A stretch of DNA of 8,470 bases from Bacteroidales bacterium. GTDB lineage: Bacteria > Bacteroidota > Bacteroidia > Bacteroidales > UBA932. The DNA is taken from NCBI GenBank assembly GCA_023230265.1, contig JALNXR010000078.1:1-8470 (forward strand), given 5' to 3'. Below the pieces are notes generated by a model. It did not search any database. It was not told where the DNA came from and worked only from the letters and a program-made list of their open reading frames with translations. A program made the translations under genes and the position numbers. Within the stretch, counting starts at the first letter, position 1. Every line of letters starts with the position of its first letter. This document shows, piece by piece, positions 1 through 6,224 of this stretch.

Positions 1-1124
1 TCTCAAATGTGGAACTTCAGATGCAGATTATCAAAAACGAATTGCTGGATCTCAAAACCAGATATGATGACGGCAGGAGGACAGAAATTGAGCTTTCTGC
101 AGAAGATTTTAATCCGGAAGATTTTTACCCCGACGAGGATGTGGTTATTACCATATCACATCTTGGCTATATCAAGAGGACACCGCTCTTTGAATATAAG
201 ACTCAGAACCGTGGCGGGGTAGGGGCAAAAGGGAGCACTACCAGGGATGAGGATTTCATTGAACACATATACGTAGCAAATATGCACAGCACAATGCTGT
301 TCTTTACACAAAAAGGACGCTGTTACTGGCTTAAGGTATATGATATCCCGGAAGGGACCAAGGCATCAAAGGGCAGAGCGATACAGAATGTAATTAATAT
401 AGATCCGGAAGATAAGGTGAGGGCATATATAAATGTAAAAAGCCTTACAGACTCTGATTTTATCAACAACAACTATATTGTTCTGGCTACCAAGAGGGGA
501 ACTGTCAAAAAGACATCCCTGGAAGCCTACTCCAGACCGAGGGTGAATGGAGTAAATGCCATTACAATCCATGAAGATGACGAGCTTCTGGAAGCAGTTC
601 TGACTGACGGGAACAGTGAAATCCTGCTTGCCGGAAGAGCCGGGAAGTGTGTCCGTTTTAATGAGGCTTATGTAAGGGCTATAGGAAGAACTGGTGCAGG
701 TGTGAGGGGAATTTCAATTTCAGAAGATGATGAGGTCATTGGAATGATATGCGTAAACACATCGCTTACAGAAGCTGAAAAACCACATATTCTGGTGGTT
801 AGCGAGAATGGTTATGGTAAAAGATCTCTTCTGGAGGACTATCGTATTACCAACAGAGGCGGTAAAGGTGTGAAAACTTTGAACATAACTGAGAAAACTG
901 GCTCACTTATTGCTATTAAGGATGTAACCGATGATAATGATCTGATGATTATAAACAAATCGGGCGTAACAATAAGGATGGAGGTCTCCTCAGTAAGGGT
1001 TGCCGGAAGAGCCACCCAGGGAGTGAAGCTTATCAATATAAGAGAGGGAGATATGATCGCTGCTGTATGCAAGGTGAACAAAAGCGAGGAGAGACCACAG
1101 ACAAATGAAGATGATTTTGAATAA
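1..1124 (+). CDS. gyrA: DNA gyrase subunit A, C-terminal part (5' end outside window)
   Basis: GyrA is the DNA-cleaving and DNA-wrapping subunit of the A2B2 gyrase that introduces negative supercoils. The gene is cut by the window edge: the reading frame is open from base 3, and the GTG at 9 is an internal valine, not a start. About 373 residues remain. They begin in the end of the breakage-reunion domain (ELLDLKTRYDDGRRTEI) and continue through the six-bladed beta-pinwheel. Blade motifs are clear: QNRGGVG at bases 204-224 sits where the GyrA-box (QRRGGKG in E. coli) belongs. GTKASKGRAIQN, GTVKKT, IGRTGAGVRGI, NGYGKR and GRATQGVKLI follow in the usual order. A second RGGKG loop lies at 849-869. 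The protein ends in a short acidic tail (NEDDFE). The box and the ordered blades favour GyrA over ParC. The catalytic tyrosine lies upstream and cannot be checked here. Confidence 0.95.
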   Translation, partial: SNVELQMQIIKNELLDLKTRYDDGRRTEIELSAEDFNPEDFYPDEDVVITISHLGYIKRTPLFEYKTQNRGGVGAKGSTTRDEDFIEHIYVANMHSTMLFFTQKGRCYWLKVYDIPEGTKASKGRAIQNVINIDPEDKVRAYINVKSLTDSDFINNNYIVLATKRGTVKKTSLEAYSRPRVNGVNAITIHEDDELLEAVLTDGNSEILLAGRAGKCVRFNEAYVRAIGRTGAGVRGISISEDDEVIGMICVNTSLTEAEKPHILVVSENGYGKRSLLEDYRITNRGGKGVKTLNITEKTGSLIAIKDVTDDNDLMIINKSGVTIRMEVSSVRVAGRATQGVKLINIREGDMIAAVCKVNKSEERPQTNEDDFE

Positions 1125-1156
1125 AAACTATACAAACTTTTAATTTATCTCTAGAA

Positions 1157-2473
1157 ATGAAAAATATTTTTATTGCATTGGCACTGTTATTTTCTGTGAA
1201 TATTTTTGCCCAGCCAAAAGAGGTGGCTGATGCTCTCAAGTTATACCAAAAGGCAAAAGCAGAAACCGAGCATCCAAAGAAAAGCCTCAATCTGGCAACA
1301 TGGATAAAATATTCAGATGCACTTGTAACTCTTTACGATGCACCGATCAAATCTATATGGCCGGGAGCTACCAGAGTCGACCTTAAAATTTTGCTCAATG
1401 ATCAGAGAATTGACAAAACAGAAGAGAGGAAGTATCAGGATCAGACCTATTCTGTAGATATATACCCTGATAAAGAGTTGATTTATTCTCAGGAAGGTGT
1501 ACTTGCCGCCTGGATACTCACTAAAGTATATATGGAGGGAGATTTGCTGGGCGATGCTGTCAAGGCACTGGAAAAGGCCTCAGTACTGGACACTAAAGGG
1601 ACGAAGACAAAAGAGATATCCGATAAACTCCTCGCAATAAAAAACAGATATCAGAACGAAGCTATGTCTGCTTATACCCTGGGTAACTATAAAAAAGCTT
1701 CCGGATATTTTGAGGCAGCTGCTGCAATAGGCACCAACAAACTCATCAACCAGGTTGATACTGTTCTTACCTATTATGCAGGTCTCACTGCAACTATGGC
1801 AAAAGAGCCTGCAAGAGCTATCAAATTCTTTAACATGGCACTTGAGAGCGGTTATGACGCAAAGGGTGATGCCTTTTCATACCTTGCAGAATCCTACAAG
1901 GCAGAGAACGATATGGAAAAAGCCAAAGGTATTCTCGAGAATGGTTTCTCAAAATACCCTACAAATCAAAGCATTCTGGTTTCTCTTATCAATGCTTACC
2001 TTGAATCCAACGACGATCCCAACAAGATTCTGGACCTGATCAAAAAGGCACAGGAAAATGAGCCCGCCAATGCAAGTCTTTATTATGCAGAGGGCAATGT
2101 GTGGAAAAATCTTAAGGAGATGGAAAAAGCTCTGGCATGCTACCAAAAATCGATCGAAACGGATCCAAATTATTACTATGGCTCATTTGCAATAGGTGCT
2201 GCATATTACGACAGGGCTGTCGACATCCAGACGAAAGCAACAGAAGAGATGGACGATGCTAAGTATGAGGCTCTGGTTAAACAGCTTGAGGAAAATTTGG
2301 AAGCCGCAATTGTTCCTTTTGAAAGTTGCTTCTCAATCTGTCCTGATCAGGAGATTAAAATGGTTGTTGCAGAGTATCTTAAAAACATCTATTTCCGTTT
2401 CAGGGAGAAGAGTGAAGAGTACAAAGCCAACTACGAGAAATTCAATAGTTTCCTGGAAAGTTCAAAGAAGTAA
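1157..2473 (+). CDS. Exported tetratricopeptide-repeat protein
   Basis: A 438-residue protein of unknown specific function, probably a periplasmic protein-protein interaction scaffold. The N-terminus is a classic Sec signal peptide: MKN, a hydrophobic run to about residue 16, then a likely cut after FA at 18/19. There is no lipobox cysteine. A non-repeat segment (about 20-160) is followed by helical TPR-like units at roughly 165-200, 203-234, 236-268 and 270-303. The clearest TPR is at about 305-338 (YYAEGNVWKNL, then ALACYQKSIETDPN). The C-terminus is charged and helical. The ATG at 1157 is chosen because the signal peptide begins directly there; no good Shine-Dalgarno is visible, which is normal in Bacteroidota. 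It lies 32 bases after gyrA on the same strand with no visible terminator between, so co-transcription is plausible. The TPR fold is secure, but the partner is unknown. Confidence 0.88.
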   Translation: MKNIFIALALLFSVNIFAQPKEVADALKLYQKAKAETEHPKKSLNLATWIKYSDALVTLYDAPIKSIWPGATRVDLKILLNDQRIDKTEERKYQDQTYSVDIYPDKELIYSQEGVLAAWILTKVYMEGDLLGDAVKALEKASVLDTKGTKTKEISDKLLAIKNRYQNEAMSAYTLGNYKKASGYFEAAAAIGTNKLINQVDTVLTYYAGLTATMAKEPARAIKFFNMALESGYDAKGDAFSYLAESYKAENDMEKAKGILENGFSKYPTNQSILVSLINAYLESNDDPNKILDLIKKAQENEPANASLYYAEGNVWKNLKEMEKALACYQKSIETDPNYYYGSFAIGAAYYDRAVDIQTKATEEMDDAKYEALVKQLEENLEAAIVPFESCFSICPDQEIKMVVAEYLKNIYFRFREKSEEYKANYEKFNSFLESSKK

Positions 2474-2482
2474 GTTTCCTGC

Positions 2483-4594
2483 CTACTTTACAATCTCCAT
2501 CTCGTCAATCAGGTGTCCGGCTCCTGCGAATTTATCGATAATAAATAGCACATACCTGATATCCAGGGATATGTTTCTGCAGAGATCTGGGTTGAATGCA
2601 ATGTCGCTCATTGTTCCCTCCCAGACTCTGTCAAAATTTATTCCAACCAGATCCCCGTCTGCATTGATGACCGGGCTGCCGGAATTACCTCCGGATGTGT
2701 GATTTGTAGCGATAAAACAGACAGGAATCGTTCCGTTTGATTCCCACCTTCCAAAATTCCAATCACTGTAAAGATCTCTTAATCTTTGAGGTATATCGTA
2801 ATCAAATATTTCGGGATTGTCTTTCTCCATTATCCCCTCTATTGTAGAAAGGTGTTTGTATTTAACGGCATCTAACGGCCTGTAGCCTGAAACCTTTCCG
2901 TAGGTAATTCTCAGAGTCAGATTTGCATCAGGATAAAAGGCTTTCTCTCTCTCAAATTCCATTTGACCCCTCATATAACTCCTGTAGAGAATGGTTATCT
3001 CTTTGTTGAGTGAATCCAGCATAGGTTTTACATTGTTCCTGTGGAAGGAGAAGAATGCCTCATGCATCAAAAATGCAGGATCCTGGTTGAGCTTGACAAT
3101 CATCAGGCTGTCATGAATATAGTTATGAAGTTTCTGTTTATCAGCAAGAGCAGAGTTTTTAAAGAGATAGTCTGCAATATTCTCTACACTGTTTTCCAGT
3201 GAGAGTTCACCGGGCAGATTGGGGTGGAACTTCTCCGGAACATTCTTAAGATACTCCTTCATTAAAAGAATAAAAGATTGTTTGTCAATTGGCATGTAGT
3301 AATCCTTATAATATTTCTCAGCCATTGAGGCTATTGAGTTTGACTTTGTGAAAAAATCCCCCTTCTTTGAGAGAACCCCCTTTATCTGTTCGGCAAACTT
3401 TAAGATCTCATTTGAGATAATGGCTTCGTTGTAATAATCGTTTGCGAATGAGCAGGACTCGGTTTGTTTGTAAAGTTCCCCAAGTTTACCGGTAATTCCG
3501 CGGTATTGGGGATACTCTTCTGCCCATTTTTCAAACCTCTTTTCATAATCTGCTCTTTTTAAAACGATATTCAGGGATTTTATTCCTTTTGCTTCACCCT
3601 GCCATTTTTTCCAGGCATTGGCTACATTGGCATTTTTGGAAGAGTATTGAATCCTTACAGTCCGGTCATTTGACATCTCCTTCTGCTGTACGCCGAGTCT
3701 CAAACCTCTCAGATTGATCTTATGGGGATTGGAAACCTCAGATACATACCTTATGGCTTCACTGTGCAGATATTCCTGGGTTCTTCCGGGGAAGCCGTAA
3801 ACAAGAGTGAAATCTCCTTCATTTACACCGTTTACAGAGATGCTGAAGAATTTTTTTGGTTTATAAGGGAGATTATCTTTTGAGTAGGCAGCAGGTTTGT
3901 TGCCTGGACCGGCATATATCCTGAAAATAGAAAAGTCTCCTGTGTGCCTTGGCCACATCCAGTTGTCAGTATCTCCCCCGAACTTGCCGATTGAAGAGGG
4001 AGGGGCCCCGACCAACCGGATATCTTTATATATTTCGTATACAAAAAGGAAAAACTGATTGCCATAGTACATAGCTTCTACTTTAGCAGAGTAGTGAGTC
4101 CCTTTTACTGCTTCTGAAGCTATTGTATGTGATATTTTTGCGATTGCAGCATTCCTCTCTGCTTCACTCATAGTGTCTGACAGTTCATTGTTAATAATTC
4201 CTGTCACATCATCCATTCTGACCAGAAATTTAACAGTCAGACCGGGATTGGGGAGCTCTTCTGAAAGGTTACCCGCCCAGAATCCATCTTTAAGATAGTC
4301 CTCCTCAAGAGAGCTGTGTGCTTGTATATAACTGTAACCGCAATGATGATTTGTGAGTATAAGACCTTTGTCTGATATCAGTTCACCGGTGCATCCGCTG
4401 CCGAACTGTACAATTGCATCCTTAAGACAGGCCTGGTTAATACTGTAGAGATCTTCGGCTGTGAGTCTGAATCCCTTCATCTGCATATCCGGAATCCTCT
4501 CTTTTATCAGAGAAGGAAGCCACATTCCCTCGTCTGCACGTGAAAAAGCCACTGTAAGCAGAAAAAGCGCGACAAGTAAAAATGATCTTTTCAT
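2483..4594 (-). CDS. S46-family dipeptidyl-peptidase, DPP11 type (Asp/Glu-specific)
   Basis: A 703-residue periplasmic serine exopeptidase that removes dipeptides from peptide N-termini, feeding peptide-based nutrition. A signal peptide (MKRSFLLVAL..., likely cut near SRA-DEG, about residue 20) precedes the S46 N-terminal motif DEGMWLPSLI. The chymotrypsin-like triad is readable: His84 in TNHHC, Asp220 in PRHTGDFSIFRIY, and Ser638 in GGNSGSPV. Cys68 and Cys85 are positioned for the disulfide common in S46 enzymes. A long helical insertion separates the two halves of the protease domain, as in the family. Eighteen residues after the catalytic Ser is Arg656 (NFDRVWEGTMSDI). In Porphyromonas gingivalis DPP11 the equivalent Arg673 selects Asp/Glu at P1, whereas DPP7 has Gly. 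Length matches the family (about 700-720). The gene converges on the TPR gene with a 9-base gap and diverges from the AI-2E-family gene. Family is certain; specificity is inferred from one residue and its context. Confidence 0.93.
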   Translation of the reverse strand: MKRSFLLVALFLLTVAFSRADEGMWLPSLIKERIPDMQMKGFRLTAEDLYSINQACLKDAIVQFGSGCTGELISDKGLILTNHHCGYSYIQAHSSLEEDYLKDGFWAGNLSEELPNPGLTVKFLVRMDDVTGIINNELSDTMSEAERNAAIAKISHTIASEAVKGTHYSAKVEAMYYGNQFFLFVYEIYKDIRLVGAPPSSIGKFGGDTDNWMWPRHTGDFSIFRIYAGPGNKPAAYSKDNLPYKPKKFFSISVNGVNEGDFTLVYGFPGRTQEYLHSEAIRYVSEVSNPHKINLRGLRLGVQQKEMSNDRTVRIQYSSKNANVANAWKKWQGEAKGIKSLNIVLKRADYEKRFEKWAEEYPQYRGITGKLGELYKQTESCSFANDYYNEAIISNEILKFAEQIKGVLSKKGDFFTKSNSIASMAEKYYKDYYMPIDKQSFILLMKEYLKNVPEKFHPNLPGELSLENSVENIADYLFKNSALADKQKLHNYIHDSLMIVKLNQDPAFLMHEAFFSFHRNNVKPMLDSLNKEITILYRSYMRGQMEFEREKAFYPDANLTLRITYGKVSGYRPLDAVKYKHLSTIEGIMEKDNPEIFDYDIPQRLRDLYSDWNFGRWESNGTIPVCFIATNHTSGGNSGSPVINADGDLVGINFDRVWEGTMSDIAFNPDLCRNISLDIRYVLFIIDKFAGAGHLIDEMEIVK

Positions 4595-4630
4595 AGGTCA
4601 AATTGTATAATATTGTAGATTATTCTATCA

Positions 4631-4638
4631 CAAACTTA
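4631..4638 (-). promoter_or_regulatory. Candidate Bacteroidota -7 element for the S46 peptidase gene
   Basis: Read on the minus strand this is TAAGTTTG, a full match to the Bacteroidota -7 consensus TAnnTTTG. It lies 36 bases upstream of the peptidase ATG, giving a predicted 5' leader of about 30 bases. No convincing -33 TTTG is found at the expected spacing of about 19 bases, so the call rests on the -7 match and its position in a divergent spacer. Confidence 0.45.
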
Positions 4639-4649
4639 CAAAAAATTCT

Positions 4650-4657
4650 TACTTTTA
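4650..4657 (+). promoter_or_regulatory. Weak candidate -7 element for the AI-2E-family gene
   Basis: TACTTTTA matches the Bacteroidota -7 consensus TAnnTTTG at all defined bases but the last. It lies only 17 bases before the chosen ATG at 4675 and has no -33 TTTG at the usual distance. A transcript starting here would have a very short leader. Listed as the only promoter-like string on this strand of the divergent spacer. Confidence 0.2.
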
Positions 4658-4674
4658 TAGGGAAAAGCTTTTCA

Positions 4675-5778
4675 ATGAACAAACTGGCCAAATATATAAT
4701 CGGTATTGCAATCGCACTTATTGTAGGTTTCATTGCCTGGTATTTTAGCAATATAGTCATATACATTTTGATTTCCGCTGTGCTCTCCCTGGTTGGAAAA
4801 CCTTTTAAAACCAGGCTGATGAGGTTAAGAGTCCGCAAATATCACATCGGAAACACCCTTGCCGCCTCAATAACTCTTCTGGGTCTCTTTGCTCTCTTTT
4901 TCTCGCTTTTCTACTTTGTCACCCCTTTGGTAGGCCAACTTATGTCAAATATCAGCAATATTGATTTTCAACTGCTTGGCGAGCAGATATCATTACCCCT
5001 TAAAGATCTCAATACCACCATCCACGAATGGTTTCCGGCTCTGGATCCCTCATTCAGGGTGGAGGATGTTGTTGTAAACCAGTTCCAAAAGATGATAAAT
5101 GTCTCTGCAGTCTCGGATATTTTCAACTCTATTGCAAATGTTATCATAAACTTTTCCATAGCCGTTTTTGTAATTACATTCATCACCTTCTTTTTCCTTA
5201 AGGAGGAGAATATGTTTAACAATATGGTGCTGGCTCTCTTCCCTGATGAATATATTCAGAATGTAGAGAGGGCACTTCACTCCATAAACAGTCTTCTTGC
5301 AAGGTATTTTATTGGTATCACAATTGAAGCGATAATGATTACCGTAATAAATTCAATTGCACTCATCCTGATTATGAAGGTGGACATTTCTCTTGCAATA
5401 GCGGTCTCATTCCTTGCAGGAGTGGTAAATGTGATACCCTATATCGGCCCGTGGGCAGGAGGTATTTTCGGAGCTGTGATGGCTTTGGTGGAACATGGTA
5501 TAAACTCTCCGGATGCCGGAAGTTTTCTGATCTTCACAGGACTCATATTTTTTGCAACTCACATGGTAGATGTCTTTATTTTTCAGCCATATATATATTC
5601 AAACAGTGTAAAGGCCCATCCGCTGGAGATTTTTCTTGTGATACTTATTGCAGGTAGTTTGGGTGGTATTATCGGGATGCTTGTTGCTATCCCGGCCTAT
5701 ACAGTAATGAGAGTTTTTGCGAAGGAATTCCTTTCAAATTTCAAACTGGTTCAAAAATTGACTGACACCATAGAGTAA
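4675..5778 (+). CDS. AI-2E family (PerM/UPF0118) transporter-like membrane protein
   Basis: A 367-residue inner-membrane protein of the AI-2E/PerM family. Members are linked to autoinducer-2 export, Na+(Li+)/H+ antiport or remain unassigned, so the substrate cannot be named. Hydrophobic segments lie at about 6-41 (two helices), 61-84, 153-175, 210-234, 237-270, 284-305 and 316-345. A soluble region at about 90-150 sits between the third and fourth, as is typical of the family. Signature motifs are NVIPYIGPWAGGIFG (about 252-266) and HPLEIFLVILIAGSLGG (315-331). The frame is open upstream to a TTG at 4603, but ATG 4675 is preferred: the extension is polar and not family-like, AGGGA at 4659-4663 is a modest ribosome-binding site, and the start gives a normal family length. 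It diverges from the peptidase gene and appears monocistronic. Confidence 0.88.
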   Translation: MNKLAKYIIGIAIALIVGFIAWYFSNIVIYILISAVLSLVGKPFKTRLMRLRVRKYHIGNTLAASITLLGLFALFFSLFYFVTPLVGQLMSNISNIDFQLLGEQISLPLKDLNTTIHEWFPALDPSFRVEDVVVNQFQKMINVSAVSDIFNSIANVIINFSIAVFVITFITFFFLKEENMFNNMVLALFPDEYIQNVERALHSINSLLARYFIGITIEAIMITVINSIALILIMKVDISLAIAVSFLAGVVNVIPYIGPWAGGIFGAVMALVEHGINSPDAGSFLIFTGLIFFATHMVDVFIFQPYIYSNSVKAHPLEIFLVILIAGSLGGIIGMLVAIPAYTVMRVFAKEFLSNFKLVQKLTDTIE

Positions 5779-5807
5779 CCGGTATATGAGATTTAATTAA
5801 CAGAATG

Positions 5808-5835
5808 AAAAAGGGCCGTCTGGATCAGACAGCCC
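5808..5835 (-). terminator. Rho-independent terminator after the RRM gene
   Basis: The stem is GGGCCGTCTG (5813-5822) and CAGACAGCCC (5826-5835), with one internal mismatch and a 3-base loop (GAT). Read on the minus strand the GC-rich hairpin is followed by five T (complement of A at 5808-5812). It starts 27 bases past the RRM stop codon. The plus-strand side lacks a T tract, so it serves the minus-strand gene; it may still slow readthrough from the convergent membrane-protein gene. Confidence 0.85.
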
Positions 5836-5862
5836 GAATATTCTGCAACAAATGTGATCTTA

Positions 5863-6120
5863 CTATTCAGCTTTGGCAGGTCGATCGTTTGCCTGAGCAA
5901 CATTAATAGTACGGCCCATGTGTTCAGCACCGTTAAGTGCAGAGATGGCGGCAAGACCTTCCTGGTCATTAGGCATTTCAACAAAACCGTAACCTTTTGA
6001 GCGACGGGTGTCTCTGTTGATGATAATTCTGGCAGAAGTAACTTCTCCATAGGGTGCGAATAGTTCGGCTAAATCCTCCTTCTTAGCGCGGAAACTTAAA
6101 CTTGAAACAAAAATGTTCAT
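5863..6120 (-). CDS. Small single-domain RRM RNA-binding protein
   Basis: An 85-residue protein consisting almost entirely of one RNA recognition motif, expected to bind single-stranded RNA in the cytoplasm. RNP2 is IFVSSL (residues 3-8, aromatic Phe4). RNP1 is KGYGFVEM (residues 42-49, aromatic Tyr44 and Phe46), so the RNA-stacking aromatics are present. The beta-alpha-beta-beta-alpha-beta order is readable through LNGAEHMGRTINVAQA. The tail is only about 10 residues (NDRPAKAE) with no glycine-rich extension. Bacteroidota carry several such short RRM proteins, described in Bacteroides as the Rbp group and proposed as global RNA binders in a phylum mostly lacking Hfq. Which paralogue this is cannot be told from sequence alone. 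It has its own promoter and a strong terminator, so it is a monocistronic unit. Confidence 0.93.
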   Translation of the reverse strand: MNIFVSSLSFRAKKEDLAELFAPYGEVTSARIIINRDTRRSKGYGFVEMPNDQEGLAAISALNGAEHMGRTINVAQANDRPAKAE

Positions 6121-6166
6121 AGGAACGATTTTAAAAAATAAATAAGTAATTAGTTAAATGGTAATA

Positions 6167-6195
6167 CAAAGATATTGAAAAAACTGAAAAACAAA
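6167..6195 (-). promoter_or_regulatory. Promoter of the RRM gene
   Basis: On the minus strand TATCTTTG (complement of 6167-6174) matches the Bacteroidota -7 consensus TAnnTTTG exactly. A TTTG (complement of 6192-6195) lies 17 bases upstream as a -33 candidate, slightly closer than the usual 19 or so. The predicted transcript has an AT-rich leader of about 40 bases before the ATG at 6120 and no Shine-Dalgarno. Confidence 0.6.
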
Positions 6196-6215
6196 ATTTT
6201 TCGTAAATATTTTGT
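6191..6215 (-). terminator. Weak AT-rich hairpin after the PurF-like gene
   Basis: ACAAAAT (6191-6197) and ATTTTGT (6209-6215) form a perfect 7-base inverted repeat with an 11-base loop, 10 bases past the PurF-like stop. On the minus strand a T-rich run follows. The stem has a single G-C pair, so it would be a poor terminator. It overlaps the candidate -33 of the RRM promoter. No better terminator is visible between the two genes. Confidence 0.25.
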
Positions 6216-6224
6216 ATGAGGAAA

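Noticed and set aside
9..9. GTG at base 9 as the start of a separate 371-residue gene
   Set aside because: The frame is open to the window edge and the sequence is plainly the interior of GyrA.
839..1290. Overlapping minus-strand open frames across the gyrA end and TPR start
   Set aside because: They are antisense to well-supported genes, have no recognisable domains, and have no promoter or ribosome-binding site.
2440..2500. Bidirectional terminator between the convergent TPR and peptidase genes
   Set aside because: Only short imperfect repeats (AAGTA/TACTT, GGAAA/TTTCC) without T tracts are present; not enough to call a terminator.
2196..2702. A 168-codon plus-strand open frame spanning the TPR/peptidase junction
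   Set aside because: It is a shifted-frame shadow of the TPR gene continuing antisense into the peptidase gene; the protein is low-quality and unlike any family.
4603..4674. TTG-initiated 24-residue extension of the AI-2E-family protein
   Set aside because: TTG starts are rare here, the segment is polar, and the ATG at 4675 has a better upstream context and gives a normal family length.
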